A stretch of DNA of 64,000 bases, from contig OX439048.1 in the NCBI GenBank assembly GCA_949317995.1, positions 32,075,495 to 32,139,494 of the forward strand, written 5' to 3'. Made by a program: the position numbers and the translations under genes. Below, piece after piece: positions 22,778 to 34,958 of this stretch. The stretch is from Acholoe squamosa. Taxonomy: Eukaryota; Annelida; Polychaeta; Phyllodocida; Polynoidae. The notes under the pieces were generated by a model. That model saw only the letters and a program-made list of their open reading frames with translations, made no database searches and was not told where the DNA came from. How positions within the stretch are numbered: the first letter of the stretch is position 1; each line of letters starts with the position of its first letter.

Positions 22778-22987
22778 TTTCTGGTCATGGTCCAGGTCCT
22801 CTTATCACAATTATGGACATGAAAATAAACATGGATGTATAGGCCTACAGGCAATTCAGCTGAAAGTGATACATTCAAACTTTCATCAAAATCAATGGCG
22901 TGTACGTTTTGGTGTGTATATGAGCTATTTGAGTCATGTAAATGGTTTTGTGCACTCCTGTAATTGATCCTATTCACAAAGGCCCTT

Positions 22988-22993
22988 AATAAA
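22988..22993 (+). terminator. Poly(A) signal of the methyltransferase gene
   Basis: AATAAA lies about 210 bases after the stop codon. Confidence 0.6.
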
Positions 22994-23446
22994 GTCACCA
23001 AAATCAATCTTCTTTTATTGTTAATACAACTTTAAGCATTAAAAGACAGCTGATGATTCTTTCATCAACTAGCTCCTGTACAGTATGGCTGAAGCAGAGA
23101 CAGGTAATCAAACTCTCTGGTGCCTAAAACAGAACGGCTTGTATACGAGGGGTTTAACATATTTTAAACTACAGTAAGACCTGTTCGGGAGGCACAGGTC
23201 AAACATTATTGAGTCATAAAGTGACTCAATAATGCTTGTTTAACGTTATTTCAATAGTTGAGGTGATATTCATGGTAAGAAAACTATATTAAACATCAGT
23301 TTCATAAATGGAAGCATCTTTGCGTGTTCGCACACTATCCAAGCATATGCAAGATGGGATAGAGAAGAGGAGATAAAGAGCTGAAGATTGTGTCTAAACA
23401 GATGCATCAGGCTCATTCAGGGAGGACAGAAGATGAGCATATACAC
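22994..23446. other. Non-coding spacer
   Basis: No gene is seen. A short inverted repeat around TTGAGTCATAAAGTGACTCAA lies at about 23209-23231. Confidence 0.45.
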
Positions 23447-23718
23447 TCGCGTAAAAAATTCTGACCCCTCTCAAGGGGGGGGCTAAAAAAAATTTGACTC
23501 CTCTTGAGGGGGCCTAAAAAAATTTACCCTCTTTTTAGTAAAAAAGCCAGCGCGCTACTATAGATCAAAGAAGGGGCGCGAAAACTCTCCGCGCCTCCGG
23601 CACGGGGGGGCGCAAAATTTTTTTACTACCGTTGAGGGGGGGGGGCGTAAAAAATGTTCACGCATCTGCGCGAAAACCCACCCCCCCTGTTGATAAATAA
23701 TGACCACTCCCTAAGAGC
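23447..23718. mobile_element. G-rich MITE-like element, copy 2 (5' truncated)
   Basis: It has the same internal order as 18716-19021 and the same right terminus (TTGATAAATAATGACCACTCCCTAA). The left inverted terminus is missing. Poly-G runs appear at 23475, 23606 and 23636. Confidence 0.75.
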
Positions 23719-24480
23719 GAGAACAATGACATCACTCCATCTTATGCATACCTGTACTCTATTTGCATTACACGTTTTTCCTAGGTCCATTAGGTGGTCC
23801 ACAATTGACCGTAGTGCAGTGGTACTAATGAAGATAAACAGAATCATAAAAGGTGCCATTGAGATGGTTTGAAAATCTCTAAGAATAGGTAGACTGGATT
23901 ACCTTTCCCTTTTTAAACTTTCATTTAAATGATACCTGCTGCCTTCATCACCCAAGTAAAATAAACGAAGGATAGAGAGAAAAAAAAAGAATCTGAGACT
24001 GAAACTGAGGAAAATGGACTCTGGAGAATCTTTTTCCTCTGTGATATCAATGTTGCATTTGGACATTAGACATATAAACATAATAGTGCAATAGAAATGA
24101 TCCAAAATCCACTGATAATGTGTTATTCATAATTATATCTATAGGCGTAACACTGCATAATGCTTTCTGTATTGGTAACGTGAAATCCTGAATGAATACA
24201 ATAGAGATACATGTATACCCCCATGATCAATATGAGTGAGCTGTATATATAAGTTAAGTGTGAAGATCAATCGGATATCCAAGAACATAAGGGTGGTCTA
24301 CGTGCACTATACAAATAAGGGAATCAATTATGAAATTATACGTATGGAGAGGAGAAAAGGTCGAGTCATCGAGGAGAACTGAGAAGGGAGCAGAACTGAG
24401 AACAGGTAGTAGTTCTGAGCTAGATGAAATCGGATGAGTGGATCAGAATTCAGCACCCGTGGATAACTTGAGGCAATAAC
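23719..24480. other. Non-coding spacer upstream of lectin 1
   Basis: No gene is seen. It probably contains the promoter of the downstream lectin gene, but no clear TATA or initiator is visible. Confidence 0.4.
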
Positions 24481-24983
24481 ATGTATTTACTGTTGATTTA
24501 TTTTGTGACAACGGCCACACCATTTACTGTGGGTAAGTGAGATTAGAATTTTTTTATACATTGTTACCCTGACAGGTATATTATGAATGGAATAAATGGA
24601 TTTGTATGTCATGTTATGACATAATCTACTCCTTTTTCTGAGTGGATTATAGAAACATTACCCTATATCCCCGCGTATAAGGCGCGTCTTACATTCAAGG
24701 ACAGACCTCTAGTGTGCCTAGAAGCAGCAAAAGTGAGGGAAGGTTTTTCTATAACATCTTCCTAATACGCCCCTACCTCAATTTACAAGTTCATAGAGGT
24801 AGGGGACGCAGCAAGATGGCCACAGTTTTTTTTTTAATTTAAAAAATTTAATGATTATAACATTGATATATTATAGTTTATATAGGAGGACCTTTTGAGA
24901 ACATAGTAGAATTAATTGACTTTGTTTGGATAACAATCATATCATATCATTTGAAACCATTAGATTTTCTTTTCCATCTCCTA

Positions 24984-25038
<55 letters not shown>

Positions 25039-27532
25039 TCATTTCCTTTCCTTTCCCTTCCTTTCTGTTATTCGGGGGGTGGGAGGGTACCCCAATTTAG
25101 CTTGTAGGATGTTTAACTTACAAAACATCTAATTGATATTCCAATATCATGAGTTCACGCCTCGTCTACTTATCAGCATGTTGCCGCTATGCACTCTTTT
25201 CACATTAAAGGTGCTTTACATTATAGAACTAATTGATGTTAAAGTTGTTTGGCTTTACAATAATTAATTTAAATACGAGAGGTCAATGGAGTGCCTATTG
25301 ACAAAGTAAGGCAGTATTAGCCATAATTGATAATGTTATTCTTTCCAGCATTAAGATGCCATGAAAACTTTACCATGCTCACATCGACAAAGTGTATCCA
25401 GTACTTTGATGAGCGGAAAACATGGAATGATGCGGAGAGCTTTTGTCAATCTGATCACGATGGTAACCTTGTCAGTGTCCATTCACTGGCGGAATCCGAT
25501 GTCATTGAAACACTCTTGCCAGCGTGAGTATATTTTATTTGTATATGTGCAATGTGGATTCTATTGCTATACTTGATTTCAGTTTGAATTAAAATCCCAT
25601 TCTTACACTGAAAATCTAGACTAATAGAAAAGGGCATGTATTAAAATATAGCTATACTGTGAGCTTTTAATAAATGAATGTTCAGAGACAACATGGCGAA
25701 CATTTCGAACAATGTGTTTGAAAAAAGATTTGATTAGAATGTAATGAATGTAGACTAGATGCAGTCAGAGCTTAGGCACCTTTTCTGTTCAAAAGTTTCA
25801 ATATGATAAGGGAATATTCACCTATCAGTAAAAATGCAAATCTATGCCATGTGGGGTAAATTCCCAAGGATTGCATATGTACTTCAATGAATGCCCTAGC
25901 ATATATGGGGGGTGGGGGGGGGTAATTCAAAATTAAATTTAAAACTTCTCAAGTCCAAATAGCAGTAAAAGAAGAGGAAATGTAATCAAAGAGATCACCC
26001 CTCTCATCATTTTGATGATTGATGTTTTGCTCAAAAAAGCAGAAGAAACTCGAAGAAAAAACTAATCAATATGATGACCTTAAGTGATCACATATGATCA
26101 CTCAAAGATGACAAGGGTGCTCCCCTAGTCCTCGTCATATTAATCTGATCATCACCCTAAAGTGATCGCTACTGATCACTTTTTCAACCATATATTTTCT
26201 GTGTAAGTCATTACACCCTCCATTCATTTCAGAATACAATGTAAAAAAAAAAAATCCAAATCCGAGACTCAGAACCAACCCCGCTATATTCTTTTTAATT
26301 CCAGTGATGCTCTAAAATGACCAAAATGAATGCGAAGCTAAATTGACATGGGACTTCTATTCAATTAAATGTTGGCAATTCCTTCTTTCAGGGAGAGTTT
26401 AACTGTTTGAGGGCACATTTCTATGATACATTCTACCTATTTTCTTTCCAGTACTTTCTCCTCAACTTACAATGAGGATGACGATGTGTGGATTGGCCTT
26501 TCTGACATTACTACAGAAGGAACCCCAATGTGGTCGGATGGAACACAAGTGGACTACACGTAATACCTCCATGATTCTTATGGTTGTTTTTTTTTTTAAT
26601 TTTGAAAATACACTGATTAGAAAAGAATCTATGTTATCTAAAATCCTTCTTACATATCCACGGCGGCTTGGTGCGTTTTATTTTTCAAGCGGAGTATTTG
26701 GCCTTTGGGTTCAGGTCTTTTAAATCTATATAATTATAATATTCTGACTGGCCATCGCCAAAAGTAAGACATACATAAAGTCCTCCAACACATCTAATTA
26801 GGCTCAAAAAGGGAGGGGAGGGGTTACTCAGGTAAAGACATTTGTCCAGTGAGTATGTGTTTCTTCATCAGGAGATATACCAGCGGTGAACCCAATGACG
26901 GATGTGGCTTGTGTGGTGCAACTGGCTCGGCAGACTGTTTTCGGATGAATCCTGACGGCAGTACACAAGAAGCACCTGCTTGGGAGTGGGGTGATAAACA
27001 ATGCAATCTTCAAGCCAGATTTGTCTGTCAGAGGCGTAAGTATATGAAAGATTTAAATTAGACTGCTTCTCTACATGTATTAAAATTTTTTCATGTATGG
27101 TCTTGAAAAAGAATTCAGAAGCAAGAGTGGGTACAAAAAAGAAAAAAAAGGCAGCCTCTTCCCGAGATGTTTAGACTTAGCCCAACTTTTCCTGGATAGA
27201 TTTAGTCGTAGATAGCCTAAAAAAACCCTATTCATATTTTATGACCTCACTGAACATTATTGGGAAATCATTTTGATAATGTGTTATCTTTATCTATTTT
27301 TCCAGCTCCGATAGGGCTCAAGGTAACGACCCTGCACGTTGACATCTCTCACACCTCCCTGAACACTAGGGGGACCTCCAGGGACCACCTCCAGTGTGCC
27401 AGGGGATGTGCCCATGGAGGAAACTGTCTCCAGGTCCAGATGGAGGACGACCTTACGTGCAGTCAAAGCGATCAGCGTTTCGCCATTACAGGACGCCCCG
27501 TTTGGGAAGTTAAGAGTGTAGTCGAAAACTAA
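24481..27532 (+). CDS. Secreted C-type lectin with C-terminal Cys-rich module (lectin 1)
   Basis: The five exons are 24481-24532, 25349-25523, 26452-26559, 26872-27035 and 27306-27532, giving 241 residues. Exon 1 encodes a signal peptide (MYLLLIYFVTTATPFTV). Exons 2-4 encode one C-type lectin domain. It has an N-terminal Cys pair (RCHENF, TKCIQYF), W.DAE.FC, the hydrophobic core DVWIGLSD with MWSDG, an EPN sugar/calcium motif, and the final WGDKQC...FVCQR. EPN is usual for mannose-type binding. The usual WND is WGD here, so calcium binding may be altered. Exon 4 has extra Cys (GCGLCG...SADC). Exon 5 encodes a module of about 75 residues with CARGCAHGGNC...C, resembling a small PAN/apple domain. 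All splice phases agree (1, 2, 2, 1). An AATAAA overlaps the stop. The likely role is extracellular glycan recognition. Confidence 0.9.
24985..25039 (+). repeat. (TTTC)n microsatellite
   Basis: About 14 uninterrupted CTTT units in intron 1 of lectin 1, followed by a C/T-rich run. Confidence 0.97.
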
Positions 27533-27539
27533 ATAAAAC

Positions 27540-30000
27540 TACATATAAATAAATTTATGCTCTGATTCCTTATGTTTTTGGATCTTGGCCAATTACCACG
27601 GAGGGCACAGAACGTTGAATCAATTGGTTGCAATTGGTCAAAGTGGCTCAACCGGTTTTCAAATATATTATTATTTTAATGTTCTATACTAAATACGAAA
27701 AAAACTTAAAGCACTCGAAGTGTCGTTTGTATGGAATTTCCCCCCTATTTCTCGTGTACAGCTAGATCTACCCTATTAAAATCAACATAAATTTGAAATC
27801 AACGTGTTTGTATTACTATATCTAGAAGGCACACCCTAACTTCATGGTGGAACTATAAGGCCTACAGGGGCCAGCTTTTGATGTTTTATTAATAATATAA
27901 CATATCCCATAAATGCAGCCTAAGTTCAGGAATTTCGTACATGCAAGGCTCAACAGGGGTCCATTCTCACGTATAAGCCGCGCCTTAGATGGCATCACAT
28001 CCCAATATTGTAAGTGGGAGGAGTCCCGACCCCTACCGAATTACCGGGGTACCATCATATCTCTATGCATGTGCACTTTTTGGTAGTACAAACGACTCAA
28101 TATTTTATATATCTTATTGAAGATTTCTTGAAATATAACATTGGTGAGCAACAGTCCATATCACAGTCTACAATGCTACAGGCTGACCAATGTTAAATCT
28201 TCTATTGATAATCTTAAACAACGCTGGATAGTATTAGTCTGATATATAAAGAATATGAAAATACAAAGAAATCCCTATGTCACAGTGCTTATTTTTATTT
28301 TATGACAATTTAATTGAAAATACCTTAACTATAGAAATGAATGGGAAAAGCATTTTTTTCATATTTTGCATCATAGTGAATGACCCTCTATTGATTCATC
28401 CACGAGACTCTCTGACTATATGAAGGACATTTTAAAAGGAGAAAAGGGGGGGGGGTCATGGTTGAAATGAAAAAAAGTAATAATTTCCCCTTAACTATAG
28501 GGTCCTATGGTAATGGTATATAAATAATATCTTTATGTGTTTGTCAGGATCATAAATGAACTGAAAAATATATATACAGGTAAAGTGGTCCAGTTGGGGT
28601 GAGAAAACTCATTAAAATAGTATAACTGATGAGTTCTTATTTCTGCCACCAGGTGGCTTCCGTGTACAGAGTAGCGTTTGTCCAGTCCAGCACTGGTGAT
28701 TCTAATTCACCCACAGAAGGTCTACCCCAACACACCAGGTAATTTTACTATCATATAGCACATCGATACTTATGACGGTGAACTTATAATAAAGGTTTAG
28801 CCATTTATTTTTAGAAACGTGTATACTGTTCCAGGTTTGTGTGCTAAATGAGAGATCACCCCATAGCAGCACACAGTGACATAGTTGCTGATGTTGTTCT
28901 ATTATTCTATAAGCAGATAAGACTCGGTTTCTAGGTCCCTTTCACAGCTAGTACATATACACTGCATTCACAGAGATTTCTTATGCATTACCAACTACTG
29001 AGAGGTAGAATTTACCAATGAATGATATTTTAGCAACGGCCTTATTGATTATTTCGCTGGTCATGATAATGATACAGAGGGCATATTGACAGGCGCTTAT
29101 TTCTATCTACCTTTTTCTTCCCCCCTCCCCCTTCTTTTTGGGAGGGGGGGTGGTGGTTGGTGCCACAGATGTGTTTATCAAATTGAGCTTTTTCTTGGAT
29201 TTCCTAGCGCAACAGAATTTTCAAATATTCCTCTCTGGAACCCAAGCTATAAAGTTATTTCCAGAATTCAACAGAAAGCTCTTTTCGCATTAAGGTTTGC
29301 GAACATTTTCCAAAAAATCTTTTAAAAACAAAAATTTCCATATGGGAACCCACTGAAGCGCTTGTGAATTGATTTCCTGTGCTTCACTTGTGGAAATATA
29401 TCTAGTCATTTGCCATGGTCAAAATGCCCCCCCCCCCTATCTCTGGATCCTGGATCCGCCCCTGAAAGTTTTACTAGTGTTGATTCATCTTGCACCGTGA
29501 TTACAGGGAGGATTTATCTAAAATCACAGAGGATTGTGCTATACGATTTCTCTCCTGTAAATTTGAAGTTGTCAGTTGTTACAGTTACAGCAAGAAGAGT
29601 ACAGTAGGGTAACGATTCTTGGTTACAGTGCAGAAGGATTATAGAACATGGGAGTATTGGTTCAGCTGGTGGCTCCCAGGTGGGGTATGAGTATTGTGGC
29701 TGGATGTTGTAACAGTTGATTAGTAGAAATCTGCACTATATCCCTTTTTCTCACACTCAAAACCTTACATCAATATCCATTCTCTTCAGTCTCACGTGAC
29801 TGGTACACAAAACAGAATTGCTGTTGTGTCAATAATCAATAGCTCATTATACCTGTGGGTGCGAGGAGCCCAAGTTGACAAGACCCAGATGGGAATATAT
29901 AGCTCACAGGTAGAAGACGTAGGTGATGCATGGGCAGGCTGTCAGCTATGAAAAAGGGAAGTCTGCAACTGAAGGATTAAATTGGAAAATTCATAATAAC
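27540..30000. other. Spacer between the two lectin genes
   Basis: No gene is seen. Partial element ends are present: GTATAAGCCGCGCCTTA near 27970, a phrase related to the MITE at 42.4 kb, and CTGGATCCGCCCCTG near 29448, the end phrase of a common G-rich element. A CTCF-like CCACCAGGTGGC lies at 28646-28657. A segment with splice-like edges (28652-28738, between CAG and GTAATT) could be a non-coding exon, without proof. Confidence 0.4.
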
Positions 30001-32200
30001 ATGGAGCCGCGCCTTCTGACATTTCTTTTGATAACTACTACATCTCGCTGTCGGTAAGAATGCTATTTTAATTCTACTCTGTCGTGTCAATATTTAGCTA
30101 ATGATGATATATGCGAAGTTAGAGTGCGAAACAACCACCCTTCATAGTTTCATCAACATGCCAATTAAAGGAATCGTGTTTTGTAAAAGTGAATGCTAAT
30201 CATGACCACCACCACCCTTGACTTACTCAATAATGAGATGCTCGTGATTTTCACCCAAATCGCATACCTCTGTGGGGCATACCAATAATCAAATGATTTC
30301 TTTTCTAAAATCTAGGTGTGTTATGCCCACAAAACTACACCCCCTTATCTGGCTACTCTGAGTGTGTACAGTACTTCACAGAACAGTTAACATGGATGGA
30401 GGCAGAAGCAAGGTGCCAGGTAGATAAGGGTCATCTTATCAGTATCCAGTCTTCAGCTAAACAGGATGCCATAGAAACCCTGCTGCCAACGTAAGTGAGA
30501 TCGCATGATTTATGATATATCACTGATATTACTTCCTTGAACACAAATTAAAACAGAATTTGTATCTTAGGAAAAGACTAGTCGTTTAATAAAATAGAGT
30601 GACATTGCATAATCTATTGCTCAATCAAGCAACATTATTATCGAGGTTCCCCTCATTCGTATAGAGAGAACGGTGTCTAATTAAAACGTTGAGAACAAAA
30701 TAATGGTAACCAATCATATTGTTTAAAATATCAAGGAAATGATCATATAATATGGAAGGCATTTCTCAAGCTAATACGACTAGACCCCTGTCAAATCGTA
30801 GTGGGATCTCTCACTTAAATGCCATTGCAGCCCGGCATCTAAATGGTCACTAATGATCACACTGGTACGACTGCTCTACCAAACCCTATGTAATTACTGT
30901 GTTAAGTGCTGATCGTACAGAGCAGTCGTAGTGCATTACCTATGATCACCAGCTTTGGTTTTGAGGGTTTCATCACCGTAGTGGCTGTTTCCAGTCGTAC
31001 CATCTTGAGAAATGCACTCCTGGGGCAGATATGGGTTCAAGTTCAGAAGAAATGATTAAAACTCCCCTTCCTTGGTCTTATGATAGTACCTTCCTCAATC
31101 TATACATAATTGGTGAAGTTTCTAAGCAAACATTAATTCTACATAAAAATACAAAACTTTGGTGCCACAGCAACACAATTTCCCCTCAAATTGATATAAT
31201 CTTCATCAGAATGGTGTAAAGCAAGATAGTCATGCTAACTATGTTTGATCCTTTAATGAATTACAGGACATTTAGTAACACATACAACGATTCGGAGGAT
31301 GTCTGGATTGGACTCTCGGATATAGCAACTGAAGGGGCCTATGTGTGGAGCGATGAGAGCTTACTGGGATTCACGTGAGTCTGACATGTACAAACATTGA
31401 TTAATTACATGTACAACATTTTCTGACATGTTCATATAAAAAGCTAACAGGGCTAGCCAGGTTTAATTCAATGTTTCTAAGTCCCCTGTATGATCCCTGA
31501 AAGTGAAGCAGGCGTTGCTCAGATCTGTACAAATCTATTGAGCAGACTTAAAGGGTCATATTGAGTCATGTATTTTATCATTTTTTAAATCTTGATATTT
31601 CAGTAATTACAAACAGTCAGAACCCAATGATAAGTGCTTTGGCTGTGGTGAGATGGCCTCAGCAGACTGTATGAGGCTAATGGGTCTAAAACATGCAGCA
31701 ACCAGGTGGAAGTGGGGGGACAAACCATGCTTTCTAAAGGCACGATTTGTTTGCCAGAGAGGTAGGTGCAAATGTTGGTGTAAGGTTTTCATTCATCAGA
31801 AACAGCGGTCTCAATTATCCATATAACTCTTATGAAATAGGCACGGATGTAAGACCTTCTTATGTTAAATAAGGACATCATCGGCAACATTCCAACGGTG
31901 TATGACTACAGAAACATCCACAATATTTATTTTCTGAGTACACTCTTTTGTATCACTGACACAGATCCTTTGAGGATGCTGAGCACGACAACTCTACAGG
32001 CTGATCCCTGGCACATCTCCGATAACAGATTCGTATCATCTCAACTTCACATCCAGTGTGCTAGAATATGTGGTCATGATTCCTCTTGTGTACAGGTCCA
32101 GATAGGGAAAGATCATCAATGCATATATCTCCCAAACACTGCAGTGATACATGACCCTGACAAAACAATATGGAAAATACAGACCAAAGTAGAGGACTGA
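30001..32200 (+). CDS. Secreted C-type lectin with C-terminal Cys-rich module (lectin 2)
   Basis: Exons 2-5 are 30316-30490, 31267-31374, 31604-31761 and 31965-32200, with the same phases as lectin 1 and with exons 2 and 3 of identical length (175 and 108 bases). The lectin domain has VQYFTEQLTWMEAEARC, DVWIGLSD, VWSDE, EPND and WGDKPC...FVCQR. The last exon has CARICGHDSSC...C like lectin 1. The signal peptide exon appears to start at 30001 (MEPRLLTFLLITTTSR). Its strong GTAAGA donor at 30054 leaves phase 2, while exon 2 needs phase 1. A weak GTCGGT four bases earlier (exon end 30049) restores the frame and again gives 241 residues. This end is therefore uncertain: the gene may use the weak site, another first exon, or be impaired. 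A poly(A) signal lies at 32347. Confidence 0.82.
30754..31020. mobile_element. MITE-like element in lectin 2 intron 2
   Basis: The left end (GCATTTCTCAAGCTAATACG) and the reverse-complemented right end (GCATTTCTCAAGATGGTACG) match along about 30 bases. The inside carries GGTCACTAATGATCAC and inverted CGACTGCTCT/AGAGCAGTCG words. It encodes no protein. Confidence 0.75.
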
Positions 32201-32346
32201 TAGATGGTCCGAGAGCAACGCTGGGTATTATAAAAGAAGAGTTATAAGCAGACATCATTCAATTTATCTCTATAATCTATTTTTGTTAAATCGATTTGAA
32301 TCACTCCTCTTAGGTTTAAAGACTCCTTCTTGGAAAATGTCGACGC

Positions 32347-32352
32347 AATAAA
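32347..32352 (+). terminator. Poly(A) signal of lectin 2
   Basis: AATAAA lies about 150 bases after the stop, in the gap before the convergent glycosyltransferase gene. Confidence 0.55.
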
Positions 32353-32722
32353 AAAAGATCATGAGGGAAGCTAATTTACCTTGGCGTTCACGTTTCTATC
32401 TTACAATGGTCCACAATGTGATGTACACTTACAGAGAATGTAACTTGTATCATTTCGTTCGTTTAGCCCAATTCCTCTGAAATATAATCTCTTCAATCAT
32501 TGGTTTATAACCATTAAATTCAAAATTATCACGGAATCGCAACAGCCGTAAGTGTCTAGGGGAATTCAGATATCACGCATCATTTTCCAGAAAACCTTTG
32601 CCATAGTTATCCTGCATGATATTGAAAATTAAATTCATGGCCATAAAGCCACATAATGTCAAATCCAAGTCCCAGCTACGAAATTAAATAGATTTGTCCA
32701 AGCAGGAACTATAACAAGATTC

Positions 32723-34760
32723 CTAATGCTTTAGTATGTCATTATGTTTGACATCTGCTTGTCGATAATCCACTTCCCTGAGTCCAACCATAAGCCTTCT
32801 TTGGAAGTCACGATAAGATCTGTTCTCCTTAAATGCAGCTTTATGGCTTATCCCAGCAAATGCACCATACAAGGAATGAAAATTGAGGATAGAATAGCTT
32901 ACATATGGCTCCTTCTCAAACCAGCTTGTTATCTCATCTGGCTCTGCCCCCTTCACTGGATGTATTGGGACAAATTTGTGTTTCACCATGGAAAGGTCCA
33001 AGTCAAATTTGGATTTCTCAGACTGAATAAGAATGGGGCGTGAAGTCCGACTGCGAACTGAGTCAGGCACTTGTGGGTTGGACAAAAATACATGCTCCCT
33101 GTAATAATCCTTGAAATGTGTATGGAAGGTATGGATATCAATATAGGTGTTCAGGGCACATTGCCTGTTAATATTTTGACAAGCATCATTTTGACAGTGC
33201 CCACAGTGAAAGGATGGTAGAATGAGCACTCGCTTTAGTAAAAAGGCGATGGTGAGCGCATCGCGCAGTGTCTCCAATTCAAGATGAACTGTTTGAATAG
33301 GATCATTATTGACTATAACAGGGTTGCTATAAAGCACATATCTAGTCCAAGGATTGGAGTAATAGCCATCATGATCAACCAGCCACATAAGATTCTCCTT
33401 CATCCTGTAAATCTTGCCCTGCTTCCTGTAAACCCAATTATTATGAATGGCGACACAGGTTCGACATGGATTATCATTGTAAAACATCCTCATTCCAGTC
33501 TCAAAATAGGCTTTGCCATCCTGAAAATACACAGGGTCTAATTCTCTGAACTTCAAGGAACCTGATCTGCTCAAATTGAATATGGATATGATCATTACGC
33601 GCCGGTCGGTTACTTTCTCTTCTTCAGCCAGACCCAATTTCAAAGCCATTGTGAGAGCATTAATAGATCCTCCTGTAGGTCTTGCAACATAGAAAGCTGT
33701 GGTTGGATTCCCTGCATCCTGCATCAATTGCATATCATATGCTTTTAGATGCTTTGCAAGGAAAAGATGAGGGTTCCTTATGAATACCATATCCACATCG
33801 GTCATAACAATGGTATATCCCAGAACCAAGGCGCTTAAGGCAACCTTAGTCTTAGTATGGGTCTTCTTCTTGAAAACCTGCATCATATTATTGTAGAGTT
33901 TGGGTTCATTCCATTCCTGGCTGAAATCATAGCACCCAATGGATAGTTCAGCTAGCACATGCACACTCTGCTTGTCAATACAGACAAAAAGGATGTTTTC
34001 AATACCATGTCTCTTGAATGAAGACTCATAGAGATTAATTGCTAAGTCCATAACGGCCATATCCACAATTGCTAGATATATCAGCCCATGGTCATTTGCC
34101 TTTGCACTCAAGGCTCTATCAAAGCTTCCAGCTCTAATGTACATCTCCTCCGGTAGGAGGCAGGTATAGGCTGGCCAACAGGCCTTAGTGGAACTCCTAG
34201 TTGGTGCTGAGAGTGTAGTTGTGGGTGTCGCCATCTTGTGTGGAGATGAAGAGTTATTGTTTATCAGATAGGTGACTAAAACAATAATGAAGAAGAAAAC
34301 TAGACAGGTACACCGGGAGAACCCTGAAAAGATAAAATAAAAAATGTAGACAATTTTCTAATTGATTTTCTTTTTACCAGAAGCAAGATAAAAGGTTGGA
34401 GGAAACCGTTATAGGGAAAAGTGAAAGGCATATTTTGCAGATAAGCTAATTTCGCAAATAAGCTAATGATAATTTATCAAATATTATTAGAAGAAAGAAT
34501 GATTGTTGTAGTACTATATATAGGCCTAAACATGCAAAAAAGTGTTCGAGGTCGATAATAATGTTTATAAACCTTGTAGAATGAAAAAGCTGAAGATTGA
34601 CAACCAGGAAAATGAAGATTGAAATGAAAATGATTAGCAGAGCCTCACCACAAAACCTTGCCATCCGCCTTAATCGTCGTTTTATTTCTCGTTTTGTTTT
34701 AGACCTGAAGAAGAAGGTCAAATACTGTATGCAGGTGGGACTGGCTCCTTGAGTCACCAT
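32723..34760 (-). CDS. Type II membrane glycosyltransferase (nucleotide-sugar transferase, GT77-like)
   Basis: The two coding exons are 34760-34649 and 34323-32723, joined in phase 1, giving about 570 residues. The ATG at 34760 is the first in frame after an acceptor at about 34782, so an untranslated exon probably lies upstream. The basic tail KTKREIKRRLRRMAR is followed by one membrane span (residues about 42-58), a Ser/Thr/Pro stem and a catalytic domain of the nucleotide-diphospho-sugar transferase family (Pfam Nucleotid_trans). The metal-binding DxD is DVDMVF (residues 213-215), followed by QDAGNPTTAFYVARPT, and later by HNNW (331-334) with K..R.KENLMW, the usual end of the domain. A further 200 or so residues follow with a Cys cluster (CGHCQNDAC). 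The topology indicates the Golgi lumen. Donor and acceptor sugars cannot be told from sequence. Confidence 0.88.
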
Positions 34761-34915
34761 TATCAAACTGTCATACACGTCTGAAATAAATAGGAAATGA
34801 CCCCAAATCAATTTCTATGCCTGTATACACTGTCCCCAATCTCTCATGCTCCCTCTCTTTATCCCTCTGCCTGTCTGTTCCCCGTCTGTCTTTTCTCTTT
34901 CAATCTCCCTAGGCC

Positions 34916-34917
<2 letters not shown>

Positions 34918-34957
<40 letters not shown>
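34918..34957 (+). repeat. (TTTC)n microsatellite
   Basis: About nine CTTT units inside a longer pyrimidine-rich tract (34840-35070). Confidence 0.95.

Positions 34958-34958
<1 letters not shown>

Noticed and set aside
24926..25132. Open frame rich in Ser/Phe/Leu (also 34797-35123)
   Set aside because: It is a translation of (TTTC)n microsatellites.
34230..34236. Start of the glycosyltransferase at the ATG at 34234
   Set aside because: The frame continues upstream through a membrane span to an acceptor at about 34324, and an upstream exon supplies the basic tail in the right phase.
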